Of a stretch of 64,000 bases of DNA, positions 19,662 to 27,545 are shown piece after piece. The DNA is taken from the NCBI GenBank assembly GCA_018645325.1, contig JABGOU010000002.1, positions 62,001-126,000 on the forward strand, written 5' to 3'. Under the pieces are notes generated by a model, which saw only the letters and a program-made list of their open reading frames with translations, searched no databases and had not been told where the DNA came from. The stretch comes from Desulfobacula sp. (GTDB lineage: Bacteria > Desulfobacterota > Desulfobacteria > Desulfobacterales > Desulfobacteraceae). The position numbers and the translations under genes are program-made. Each line of letters opens with the position of its first letter. Positions within the stretch are counted from its first letter, which is position 1.

Positions 19662-19690
19662 TTGACACAGGGCTCCAATATGTCTATTTT
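19662..19690 (+). promoter_or_regulatory. Sigma-70-like promoter of the cobalamin operon
   Basis: TTGACA at 19662-19667 and TATTTT at 19685-19690 have exactly 17 bp between them. The expected transcript start is a few bases upstream of the riboswitch. Confidence 0.65.
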
Positions 19691-19701
19691 AGAAAATATT
19701 T

Positions 19702-19870
19702 TTAGGCGCTGCATATGCAGTTAAAAGGGAATCCTGTTAAAGTCAGGAACGGGCCCGCCGCTGTAACCGGGGATGAACGTCACATTGACCACTGTTAAAT
19801 TAAGCTGTTTTAATGGGAAGGCGTGATAAGTAAAAAAATCCGGAAGTCAGAAAACCTGCCTGGAAATTTG
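19702..19870 (+). ncRNA. Cobalamin (AdoCbl) riboswitch aptamer
   Basis: Conserved blocks of the cobalamin aptamer appear in order: AAAAGGGAATC, then GTTAAAGTCAGGAACGGGCC, CGCCGCTGTAACCGGGGATGA, CCACTG, GGGAAGGCGTGATAAG and CCGGAAGTCAGAAAACCTGCC. This is the core of the B12-element class. It lies between a promoter and a terminator-like hairpin, ahead of the corrinoid operon. A CTGCCT at 19856-19861 can also pair with AGGCAG at 19893-19898, which may be part of the switching mechanism. Confidence 0.95.
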
Positions 19871-19924
19871 ATCGTATTGCTTACGAGGACGTAGGCAGAT
19901 CTATAAAATGAAGATAAAAACGGT

Positions 19925-19957
19925 TCCCATATCAGATAGTCTGGTGTGGGATTTTTT
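19925..19957 (+). terminator. Intrinsic terminator, probable riboswitch expression platform
   Basis: Hairpin TCCCATATCAGA-tag-TCTGGTGTGGGA (two G-U pairs) is directly followed by six T. It lies after the cobalamin aptamer and about 50 bp before the cbiK start. Ligand-dependent premature termination is the simplest reading. An apparent long 5' extension of the cbiK frame would run through this hairpin and is therefore rejected. Confidence 0.8.
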
Positions 19958-20009
19958 AATTTATACTCGATCCCGTGTTATTTTAATGAATAATAACCGA
20001 GGAAATGCT

Positions 20010-20969
20010 ATGAAAAAAGCTTATTTTACTATATTGTTCCTCTTGCTTGGTGCAATTTTATGCACACACCTGCAGGCCAAAACCGCAATCATAATAGCAA
20101 GTTTTGGAACCACTAAACCCTTAGCAGTTCAATCCATAGACAATATAACATCCAGGGTAAAGTCAGCTTTTCCTGGTACTGAAGTCCGGGTTGTTTTTAC
20201 GTCCAATATTATCCGGTCGATTTGGAAAAAAAGAAGCAGGAATCCAAAAGAATGGATAGACAAGGGAATCAGTGAAGAAATTCTTTTTACAAAAAACATA
20301 CTTAGTACTTTTGGTGATCTTAAAAGCCAAGGATTTAAGGATGTTATTGTGCAACCAACTCATTTGTTCCACATGGAACAATACCATGACTTGATGCAAT
20401 ATGTAAATGCTGTCAAGTCAATTAGAACCATCAGAGACAAATGGAAACCCTTTAATAAAATAGCCCTTGGCAGGCCGGCCCTTGGAACTGTTGGGGATGC
20501 ATATCCCTATCACGATGACCTTAAACAGGCTGTAAAAACATTTGCTGATGATGTTGCCCTTGCCAGACAGAAAGATGCTGCTCTTGTTTATATAGGCCAC
20601 GGAAATGAGTTGTGGTCAACAGGTATTTATGTTGAGCTCCAGCAATTAATGAGAAAAACTTATCCTTTAATCAAAACCTTTATAGGGAGTGTTGAAGGGT
20701 ATCCCGGTCTTGATGATATTAAGAAAAGACTTGGCCATTATACCCCAAAAATTGAAAATATCCTGTTAAAACCATTGATGATCGTTGCCGGCGACCATGC
20801 AAATAATGACATGGCCGGAGATAAAGAAGACTCCTGGAAAACTGTATTAAGTAAAGCCGGATTTCATGTTGAAACAATTCTCAAGGGTCTTGGATCTAAT
20901 AATGATTTTGCCGATCTTTTTATAAGCCATATAAAAGATGCTGCAAAAGATTCAGGCATTGACCTGTAG
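20010..20969 (+). CDS. cbiK: Sirohydrochlorin cobaltochelatase, exported CbiK type
   Basis: CbiK inserts Co2+ into sirohydrochlorin at the start of anaerobic B12 synthesis. The protein has 319 residues. Residues 1-23 form a clear Sec signal peptide (KK, hydrophobic core, LQA end), so the chelatase is predicted to be periplasmic, as known for the CbiK-P form of Desulfovibrio. The mature part begins KTAIIIASFGTT. Metal/catalytic histidines are visible in PTHLFHMEQYHDLMQYV, YIGHGNELWSTG and VAGDHANNDMAGD. ATG 20010 has GAGGAAATG upstream and is preferred over in-frame starts before the terminator. First gene of the riboswitch-controlled operon. Confidence 0.93.
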   Translation: MKKAYFTILFLLLGAILCTHLQAKTAIIIASFGTTKPLAVQSIDNITSRVKSAFPGTEVRVVFTSNIIRSIWKKRSRNPKEWIDKGISEEILFTKNILSTFGDLKSQGFKDVIVQPTHLFHMEQYHDLMQYVNAVKSIRTIRDKWKPFNKIALGRPALGTVGDAYPYHDDLKQAVKTFADDVALARQKDAALVYIGHGNELWSTGIYVELQQLMRKTYPLIKTFIGSVEGYPGLDDIKKRLGHYTPKIENILLKPLMIVAGDHANNDMAGDKEDSWKTVLSKAGFHVETILKGLGSNNDFADLFISHIKDAAKDSGIDL

Positions 20970-20983
20970 AATATGGTAAGATT

Positions 20984-22030
20984 TTGGATACATCCATTAA
21001 CATATTAAAAGACAGAACTATATATCTGGCAGTTCTATTTTCATTTTTTCTTATTTTAATGATTCTTATATCTTTATCCATGGGATATATCCATATTCCA
21101 ATGATGGATATCATCAGCATTCTTTATGGGAAAACAATTAGCAACCTTCAGATACTGGACAATACAAGTGAAACCTATTTGGCAGTAATATTTGATATTC
21201 GGCTTCCAAGAATACTTACCTGTGCTATTGTCGGGGCGGCCTTAGCTGTGTCTGGAAGTTTATTCCAGGGAATATTATTGAACCCTCTTGCCGATCCTTA
21301 TACTCTTGGCGTATCTGCCGGTGCTGCATTTGGAGCAAGCATTGCCATTCTATTAAATTTAAGTGCTGCATTTGTTTCCGTTCCAGCCTTTGCTTTTACC
21401 GGTGCTTGCACAACTTTGTTTTTGGTCCTATTTTTATCCTATTCTTCAAAGAATCCGATGTCCGGACTTTCATCCAATAACCTGATTTTATCCGGAATCA
21501 TTGTTGCGGCAATTCTTTCTGCTGGAATAAGTTTCTTAAAGTTTATTGCCAATGAACAAGTCTCTGTTATTATTTTCTGGCTCATGGGCAGTTTTGCTTC
21601 TAAAACCTGGCTTGATTTTTGGGTTGTTCTGATTTTTTTGATGATCGGTCTTTTTATTTCAATATTTTTTGCCCGCGACCTGAATCTGATCTCTCTTGGG
21701 GCCAAATCCGCCACAAGCCTGGGAGTGGATCTAAAAAAAATTACCATTATTTTGCTGGTAACAGGTTCAATGCTGGCTGCCGTATGTGTATCCGTATCAG
21801 GTATCATTGGCTTTGTCGGTCTTTTGGTACCCCACACGATCAGATTTATAACAGGACCTGACAATCGAAAACTGATCCCCTTGTCCATGATCGCAGGTGC
21901 TTTTTTGTTGTTGTTTGCCGATACCATTACCCGGGCGGTTCTTCCACATGAAATACCAATTGGTGTTCTGACTGCTCTTACAGGTGGCCCTGTCTTTTGT
22001 TGGATCTTTAAAAAAAACAGGTTTAAATAG
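20984..22030 (+). CDS. btuC: FecCD/BtuC-family ABC permease (corrinoid or metal-tetrapyrrole uptake)
   Basis: This 348-residue permease has about ten TM helices. Family landmarks include RLPRILTCAIVGAALAVSGSLFQGILLNPLADPYTLGVSAGAAFGA (about 70-115) and SVSGIIGFVGLLVPHTIRFITGPDNRKLIP (about 268-297), the coupling-helix region. The start is TTG 20984, with GGTAAG upstream and no better ATG before the first helix. It lies 14 bp after cbiK and 7 bp before the ATPase gene. Position under a cobalamin riboswitch points to a corrinoid, cobalt-chelate or tetrapyrrole substrate; siderophore uptake by the same family cannot be excluded by sequence alone. Confidence 0.9.
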   Translation: MDTSINILKDRTIYLAVLFSFFLILMILISLSMGYIHIPMMDIISILYGKTISNLQILDNTSETYLAVIFDIRLPRILTCAIVGAALAVSGSLFQGILLNPLADPYTLGVSAGAAFGASIAILLNLSAAFVSVPAFAFTGACTTLFLVLFLSYSSKNPMSGLSSNNLILSGIIVAAILSAGISFLKFIANEQVSVIIFWLMGSFASKTWLDFWVVLIFLMIGLFISIFFARDLNLISLGAKSATSLGVDLKKITIILLVTGSMLAAVCVSVSGIIGFVGLLVPHTIRFITGPDNRKLIPLSMIAGAFLLLFADTITRAVLPHEIPIGVLTALTGGPVFCWIFKKNRFK

Positions 22031-22037
22031 GGGGAAA

Positions 22038-22814
22038 ATGAAACTGCATCTACACGACATCTCTTTTGCCTATGACCATGATATGATACTTCAGAATATC
22101 AATTGTTCTTTTGTTTCCGGCAATTTTTATTCCATTATCGGACCCAACGGCAGTGGGAAAACCACTCTCTTAGATTTAATTTCAGGTTTTTTTAACCCCT
22201 GCAAAGGTAGTATCAATATTGATGAGACACCGCTTTTGTCCCTTTCAAAAAAAGAGATTGCAAAAAAAGTTTCCCTGGTTTCCCAAGACTACATAATTAA
22301 TTTCCCGTTCAGTGTAAAAGATGTGGTTATGATGGGAAGACACCCATATATTCCCAGATTCTCACATCCAGGTGGCGATGATATAAAAAAAGTGGGTAAA
22401 GTGATGAAAGCATGTGGTATCCAACATTTGTCAGATAGAAAAATTAATGAACTTTCAGGAGGGGAAAGACAGCGGTGCGTGTTTGCCAGAGCTCTTTGTC
22501 AGGATACTAAGGTTCTTTTATTAGATGAGGCTTTTTCCAATATGGACATAAATCATACTTTACAAATGCTTGGCCTGGTAAAACGATCTGTAAAAGAAAA
22601 GAATACCCTTGTGATAAGCGTTTTACATGATTTAAACCTTGCCTCAAGCTGGTCTGATGAACTGCTGATGCTTAAAAAGGGAGAGATAAAAGCATCTGGT
22701 CATTCCCAGGATGTCCTGACACAACACACTATTAAAGATGTGTTTGGTGTGACATCCATTGTTGAGTTTAATGAGCATGCTCAAGCAAAGCAGGTGTATT
22801 ATCCGTCAATTTAA
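22038..22814 (+). CDS. btuD: FecE/BtuD-family ABC ATPase
   Basis: This 258-residue ATPase has Walker A GPNGSGKTT (about 35-43), Q-loop LVSQDYIINFPFSVKDVVMMGRHPYIPRF (the VxMGRxPY feature of metal-chelate importers), signature LSGGERQR (about 139) and Walker B VLLLDEAFSNMD. ATG 22038 follows AGGGGG at 7-8 bp spacing and gives MKLHLHDISFAYD, a normal start. It forms the nucleotide-binding subunit of the importer with the genes on both sides. Its end overlaps the binding-protein gene by about 44 bp. Confidence 0.93.
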   Translation: MKLHLHDISFAYDHDMILQNINCSFVSGNFYSIIGPNGSGKTTLLDLISGFFNPCKGSINIDETPLLSLSKKEIAKKVSLVSQDYIINFPFSVKDVVMMGRHPYIPRFSHPGGDDIKKVGKVMKACGIQHLSDRKINELSGGERQRCVFARALCQDTKVLLLDEAFSNMDINHTLQMLGLVKRSVKEKNTLVISVLHDLNLASSWSDELLMLKKGEIKASGHSQDVLTQHTIKDVFGVTSIVEFNEHAQAKQVYYPSI

Positions 22815-23736
22815 AAATATAACAGGCATCATTCTTTTTATTATTTTGATTTTTTCGCTGAAGTGTTCTGCCTTAACCCTGTCAGATAAAAAAGGAAGAC
22901 AGATAAATTTTTTGAAACCCTTTACCCGGATTATTTCTCTTTATGGTGCACATACTGAAAATCTTTATCATTTAGGCCTTGAAGAACAGATCATAGGAGT
23001 GTCCATTAATGATAGTTTTCCTTTGCAGGTGGAAAAAAAACCAAAATTTTCATACCATGATGATCCTGAAAAATTTTTAGCCTTTATGCCTGATCTTGTT
23101 CTGGTTCGACCAATGATTGACAATGGGTATCCAAGATTAATGAGCCGCCTTGAAAAATCCGGAATTACAGTGGTTTCACTTCAACCTTGCGGAATTAATG
23201 AAATGTATGACTATTGGTTAAAATTAGGCGTGTTGACTGGAAAAGACCTGCAGGCGCAAAAAATGATGCTGGATTTTAAAAAAAAAATACACCATATCAA
23301 AACAAAAACCCTTAAAATCCAGGTCAAAAAAAAGGTTTATTTCCAGGCGATCCATACCAGGATGAAAACATTCACACAGGGTGCCATGCCTATTTTTGCC
23401 CTTGAAACCGCCGGTGGTATCAATGTGGCCTGGGATGCAAAGCCATCAAGAAATACAAATATAGCCGTCTATGGTAAGGAGCAGATACTTGCAAAAGGTC
23501 CACAGATAGATGTCTTTCTCTCACAAAAAGGCGTAATGAACGCTGTGAGTATTAAACAGATAAAAAACGAACCAGGATTTGGTGTTATTAAGGCTGTAAA
23601 GAACAATCAGATATACTTAATTGATGAGAATATCGTTTCACGTCCTGTTCCCAGGCTTTACAAAGGGATTATTGCAATTGGAACGATCCTTTATCCAGAT
23701 ATTTTCAATCAATTAAAACTTACAAAGGAGTTATAA
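22771..23736 (+). CDS. btuF: BtuF/FepB-type periplasmic substrate-binding protein
   Basis: A signal sequence (residues ~16-37, ITGIILFIILIFSLKCSA) is followed by a type III periplasmic binding domain: TRIISLYGAHTENLYHLGLEEQIIGVS near 55-80, then FMPDLVLVRP, and a C-terminal lobe with VAIYGKEQI-like and NNQIYLIDENIVSRPVPRL segments. A Cys near the end of the signal region is not in a convincing lipobox. The start is uncertain between ATG 22771 and 22777; both overlap btuD. It delivers the ligand to the BtuCD-like importer. The ligand is inferred, from riboswitch control, to be a corrinoid or cobalt tetrapyrrole. Confidence 0.87.
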   Translation: MSMLKQSRCIIRQFKNITGIILFIILIFSLKCSALTLSDKKGRQINFLKPFTRIISLYGAHTENLYHLGLEEQIIGVSINDSFPLQVEKKPKFSYHDDPEKFLAFMPDLVLVRPMIDNGYPRLMSRLEKSGITVVSLQPCGINEMYDYWLKLGVLTGKDLQAQKMMLDFKKKIHHIKTKTLKIQVKKKVYFQAIHTRMKTFTQGAMPIFALETAGGINVAWDAKPSRNTNIAVYGKEQILAKGPQIDVFLSQKGVMNAVSIKQIKNEPGFGVIKAVKNNQIYLIDENIVSRPVPRLYKGIIAIGTILYPDIFNQLKLTKEL

Positions 23737-24440
23737 TGGAAAATGTTGGAAAACTATTCGGTGTAGGTGTTGGACCTGGAGATCCGGAATTGATAACGGT
23801 CAAAGCTGTCAGGGTCATAAAAAAAGCTGATGTTATTTTCACGGCTGCATCCACGAAAAATACTTACAGCCTTGCAGTCGAGATTGCATCGCCCTATATT
23901 GCGGACTCAGTCCGGGTTGAAAAATTGTCTTTCCCCATGACCAAGGATGTCAAAGAGGTGGAAGCCGCATGGATTAATAATGCAAAACAGATTGCCAGGG
24001 AGTTGCAAAAGGGGAAAAATGCGGTTTTTCTGACCCTTGGAGATCCTACAACTTATTCCACTTTTGGTTATATTTTGAAAAAAATGGCCTGCATTATGCC
24101 GGAAGCAGATATTGAAACCATTCCGGGAATCACCTCTTTTCATGCAGCCTCAGCCCGGCTGAACAGGATACTTGTGGAAGGGGAAGAGTCATTACTTGTG
24201 ACCTCAGGAGCCTATGGCGGCGATCGGATACGACATATCAACGGAGTTGAAAATGTTGCCATTGTAAAGGCCTATAAAAATATTCAGGATATCAATAAAG
24301 CATTGAAAGAAACTGGTCTTGTCAACAAAAGCGTGGCTGTATCAAAGTGCGGCCGTAAAAATGAGCTGATCATAGAGGATCTTGATGAACTTGAAAAAAG
24401 ATCTCCCGATTACTGGACACTGATACTTGCCTCTAAATGA
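23736..24440 (+). CDS. cbiL: Precorrin-2/cobalt-factor II C20-methyltransferase
   Basis: This 234-residue SAM-dependent methyltransferase of the tetrapyrrole methylase fold has GVGVGPGDPELITVKAVR at 9-26 and FLTLGDPTTYSTFGYI near 93-108, then ETIPGITSFHAASARL near 127. These features match the CbiL/CobI branch, which methylates C20 of the early corrin macrocycle. It starts one base inside the btuF stop (TAATG) after AAAGGAG and ends in ATGA overlap with the following membrane protein gene. It acts directly after CbiK in the cobalt-early pathway. Confidence 0.92.
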   Translation: MENVGKLFGVGVGPGDPELITVKAVRVIKKADVIFTAASTKNTYSLAVEIASPYIADSVRVEKLSFPMTKDVKEVEAAWINNAKQIARELQKGKNAVFLTLGDPTTYSTFGYILKKMACIMPEADIETIPGITSFHAASARLNRILVEGEESLLVTSGAYGGDRIRHINGVENVAIVKAYKNIQDINKALKETGLVNKSVAVSKCGRKNELIIEDLDELEKRSPDYWTLILASK

Positions 24441-25510
24441 AAGACCGTGATATAAAATATAAAAACCTTGGGGCTTCTGTCCTTTTCACGCTGGTTTGTT
24501 TGATTTTCAGCCTGAATTATTTTGAGCCGATTACCCTTGCAATCTGCTTGCAAAAACTTGGAATACCCTTGTTCAGACTTCTTATGTTCATTTCCATCGG
24601 GCTTTTAGCAGGTCAATTGATTGAAAGCTTTGGCTGGACAAAACAGGTTGCTGTCATTGCCAGACCTTTTTTCCGATTCTCAAATCTTGGAAATCGGTGC
24701 AGTGCTGCTTTTACAAGTGCTTTTATATCCGGAGCAGTTGCCAATGCAATGCTTCTGGATTTTTATGAAGATAATAAAATCAGCAAAATGCAATTGTTCC
24801 TGTCAAATTATATCAACCAGTTCCCGGCGTTTTTTCTGCACCTTCCCACTACCGTATTTATTGTTTTACCTTTAACCGGTTTTGCCGGGGCACTTTATTT
24901 TTTTATAACTTTTCTGGCCGTTCTTTTCAGGACAATTTGTTTTCTTATTTTTGGCAAAATATATCTTAAACAGTATGGAAAATCATGTCAAGAACAGATC
25001 CATAGCCTGTCACACCAGGAAAACAGTAAAATTGGAGAAGAAACTAAAAACGATTTTGCGATTATAATAAAAAAAATTAAATCAAAACTTCCTCGACGTA
25101 TTATCAACATTATTATCTGGGTTTTACCTATTTATACCCTTGTTTTTATACTTAATTATAATGGGTTTTTTGATTATTTGAACAAATCTCTGGCAGGTGT
25201 TATAACCCTTACCATTATGCCGGTTGAGTCCTTATCTGTTGTCATTTTGAGTTTTGCTGCCGAGTTCACATCAGGATTTGCAGCAGCCGGGGCATTGATG
25301 GATGCAGGTGTTATCACTGTTAAACAAACCGTCATTGCGCTGCTGCTTGGAAATGTTCTTGCTTTTCCGATAAGAGCCCTTCGTCATCAGCTTCCCAGGT
25401 ATATGGGAATTTTCTCTCCCAAAATGGGGCTGCAGCTGTTATTATCAGGTCAGTTATTCAGAGTACTGAGCATCATATTAATGGGAACCCTTTATTATAT
25501 AGTGGTATAA
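24437..25510 (+). CDS. Nucleoside-recognition (GATE) domain membrane protein in the cobalamin operon
   Basis: This 357-residue protein has about eight hydrophobic segments. Two related blocks are visible: GLLAGQLIESFGWT..RPFFRFSNLGNRCSAAFTSAFISGAVANAMLLDFYEDNKIS near 50-115, and a second near 255-320 with EFTSGFAAAGALMDAGVIT and ALLLGNVLAFPIRALRHQLPRYMGIF. This is the pattern of Gate/SpmAB-type domains seen in nucleoside and related transporters. It overlaps cbiL by 4 bp and precedes cbiET by 1 bp, so it is locked into the operon. Transport of cobalt, a corrinoid intermediate or a nucleoside-like lower-ligand precursor are all possible; no function is established from sequence. Confidence 0.82.
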   Translation: MKDRDIKYKNLGASVLFTLVCLIFSLNYFEPITLAICLQKLGIPLFRLLMFISIGLLAGQLIESFGWTKQVAVIARPFFRFSNLGNRCSAAFTSAFISGAVANAMLLDFYEDNKISKMQLFLSNYINQFPAFFLHLPTTVFIVLPLTGFAGALYFFITFLAVLFRTICFLIFGKIYLKQYGKSCQEQIHSLSHQENSKIGEETKNDFAIIIKKIKSKLPRRIINIIIWVLPIYTLVFILNYNGFFDYLNKSLAGVITLTIMPVESLSVVILSFAAEFTSGFAAAGALMDAGVITVKQTVIALLLGNVLAFPIRALRHQLPRYMGIFSPKMGLQLLLSGQLFRVLSIILMGTLYYIVV

Positions 25511-25511
25511 T

Positions 25512-26744
25512 ATGAATCCAATAAACATTATCGGCATCGGACAGGGAAAAGATGATCTTACCCTAAGACACCTGGACCTAATCAAAGCATGCGATGTATT
25601 GGTTGGCGGCAGGCGCCACCTTGACCTCTTTGATTACCCGGATAAGAAGAAAATTTTTATCACGGCTCGCATTGACAGTCTTGTTAAGGCTATCAAAGAA
25701 AAGACGGACTCTAACAAAATTGTTGTTCTAGCGTCTGGAGATCCACTGTTTTATGGGGTTGGCTCCACACTGATTCAACATTTTAAAAAAGATCAATTAC
25801 ATATCCACTCAAATATTTCATCGGTTTCGGCTGCTTTTGCAGCCATAAAAGAACCCTGGCATGATGCAAAAATCATCAGTCTTCACGGCAGACAGCAAAA
25901 AACATTTGCCTTTGCATGCCTTGCTAATGAGAGCAAAATAGTATTTTTAACCGATCTGAAAATGGATCCCCAATATATTGCCGCAGGTCTGATAAAAGAA
26001 GGGCTGCAAAATTTCAAATTTTGTGTTCTCGAAAATCTTGGGAATAAAAAAGAGAAGATCACATGGTTTAAAACCCTTGACCAGGTCGGAGAACAAGCCT
26101 TTTCTCAACCCAATATCGTCATTTTGCAAGCCCGGTTAAAAGAAAACAGCCGGTTTTCACGTGAAACCCATATCGGCATGGACGAATCCGAATTCAAACA
26201 TTCAAAGGGATTGATTACAAAATCTGAAATCCGTTGCATAGCATTATCTAAACTAAAACTGATCCATAATAATCATGTGGTATGGGATATTGGATCAGGT
26301 TCCGGCTCCATTGGTATTGAAGCTTCTTTTCAGGTTCCCCAGGGTCGGGTGTATGCAATAGAAAAACACCCGGGTCGAATTCCTGATATTCTTCAGAATA
26401 TTAAAAGTTTTAATTGCCAGAACGTTCATGTATTAAACACAGACTTCCCCAAAGGAATTGAAGAGTTGAATACCCCGGATCGAATTTTTATTGGTGGCGG
26501 GGGTAAACACCTTGAGCAAATTATTAAAGCCTCCTGCGAAAGGCTGGCTCCCCTTGGAATTATTGTGATTAATACTGTTTTACTGCAAAGCCTTGAGACC
26601 GCTTTAAGGCTTTTAAAAGAGTATCAATTTGATCCCCGGATCGTGCAAATTCAAGTTTCCAGATCGATCTCAAAAGGATTACCCTTTGGAGATCGGCTTG
26701 AAGCATTAAACCCGGTTTGGATCATTTCAGGATCAAAATTCTAA
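25512..26744 (+). CDS. cbiET: Precorrin-6Y/cobalt-precorrin-7 C5,15-methyltransferase with C12 decarboxylase (CbiE-CbiT fusion)
   Basis: The protein has 410 residues in two domains. Residues ~1-200 are a CbiE tetrapyrrole methylase (INIIGIGQGKDDLTLRHLDLIKACDVLVGGRRHLDLF, VLASGDPLFYGVGSTL). Residues ~215-410 are a CbiT Rossmann methyltransferase with VWDIGSGSGSIGIEASF near 257 and RIFIGGGGKHLEQII near 328. The fusion corresponds to CobL of the aerobic pathway. It methylates C5 and C15 and decarboxylates the acetate side chain at C12. The gene starts 1 bp after the preceding stop and is followed 15 bp later by cbiF. Confidence 0.95.
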   Translation: MNPINIIGIGQGKDDLTLRHLDLIKACDVLVGGRRHLDLFDYPDKKKIFITARIDSLVKAIKEKTDSNKIVVLASGDPLFYGVGSTLIQHFKKDQLHIHSNISSVSAAFAAIKEPWHDAKIISLHGRQQKTFAFACLANESKIVFLTDLKMDPQYIAAGLIKEGLQNFKFCVLENLGNKKEKITWFKTLDQVGEQAFSQPNIVILQARLKENSRFSRETHIGMDESEFKHSKGLITKSEIRCIALSKLKLIHNNHVVWDIGSGSGSIGIEASFQVPQGRVYAIEKHPGRIPDILQNIKSFNCQNVHVLNTDFPKGIEELNTPDRIFIGGGGKHLEQIIKASCERLAPLGIIVINTVLLQSLETALRLLKEYQFDPRIVQIQVSRSISKGLPFGDRLEALNPVWIISGSKF

Positions 26745-26759
26745 ACTAAGGTAAAGTAT

Positions 26760-27545
26760 ATGAAGGAAAATAAAAATAAAGTTGTTTTTGCAGGTGCAGG
26801 CCCAGGTGATCCTGACCTCATCACTGTTAAATCCATGAAAGCCTTGAAAACGGCCGATCTTATCATTTATGCGGGATCTCTGGTGCCCGAAGCCGTGCTC
26901 TGCTGGAAGGGAAAAGATACGGAGACACAATCAAGCGCCGGTATGGATCTTGTCCAGATTATTGATGCCATAAAAACCTATCATGCCAAAGGGAAAAAGG
27001 TTGTTCGCCTCCATACGGGCGACCCCTCTTTATATGGTGCAATTTTTGAACAGATGAGGGAACTTGAAAAAATCAAAATACCATATGAGGTTATTCCTGG
27101 TGTTACAGCGGCATTTGCCGCAGCTTCCAAGATGAATATGGAATATACCCTTCCCGAGGTAACCCAGACCCTGATTCTAACAAGAATCTCCGGTAGAACA
27201 CCGGTTCCGGAATTGGAAAGCCTTGAAAAACTTGCCTATCATCAATCTTCAATGGCCATTTATTTGAGTATCGGTCATGCCAAAAAAGTTCAGCTGATAC
27301 TGGAAAAACATTATGGCAGAAATGCCGTATGCGCAGTGGCCTATAAAGTAAGCCATCCCGAAGAAAAAATTGTTTATACAAAAATTAAAAAGCTTATGAA
27401 AACCTGTGAAGAGAATTCTATTACAAGGCATGCCCTGATCATTGTCGGGAAATCTGTTGAGGCAAGCATTGACAACCGGGCTGTTGTAAAATCAAAATTA
27501 TATGATTCGACATTTTCCCATGGATATAGAATTGCTGAAAAATAA
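26760..27545 (+). CDS. cbiF: Cobalt-precorrin-4 C11-methyltransferase
   Basis: This 261-residue tetrapyrrole methylase has VVFAGAGPGDPDLITVKSMKAL at 8-29, IIYAGSLVPEAVL near 38, RLHTGDPSLYGAIFEQ near 83 and VIPGVTAAFAAASKMNMEYTLPEVTQTLILTR near 109-140. The last segment is diagnostic for CbiF/CobM. The gene follows cbiET by 15 bp and its 3' end overlaps the cbiG frame. It methylates C11 of the corrin ring in the cobalt-early pathway. Confidence 0.95.
   Translation: MKENKNKVVFAGAGPGDPDLITVKSMKALKTADLIIYAGSLVPEAVLCWKGKDTETQSSAGMDLVQIIDAIKTYHAKGKKVVRLHTGDPSLYGAIFEQMRELEKIKIPYEVIPGVTAAFAAASKMNMEYTLPEVTQTLILTRISGRTPVPELESLEKLAYHQSSMAIYLSIGHAKKVQLILEKHYGRNAVCAVAYKVSHPEEKIVYTKIKKLMKTCEENSITRHALIIVGKSVEASIDNRAVVKSKLYDSTFSHGYRIAEK

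Noticed and set aside
19908..20009. Extended N-terminus of CbiK from an earlier ATG
   Set aside because: The extension would be encoded by the riboswitch terminator hairpin and lacks a ribosome-binding site. The ATG at 20010 gives a perfect signal peptide.
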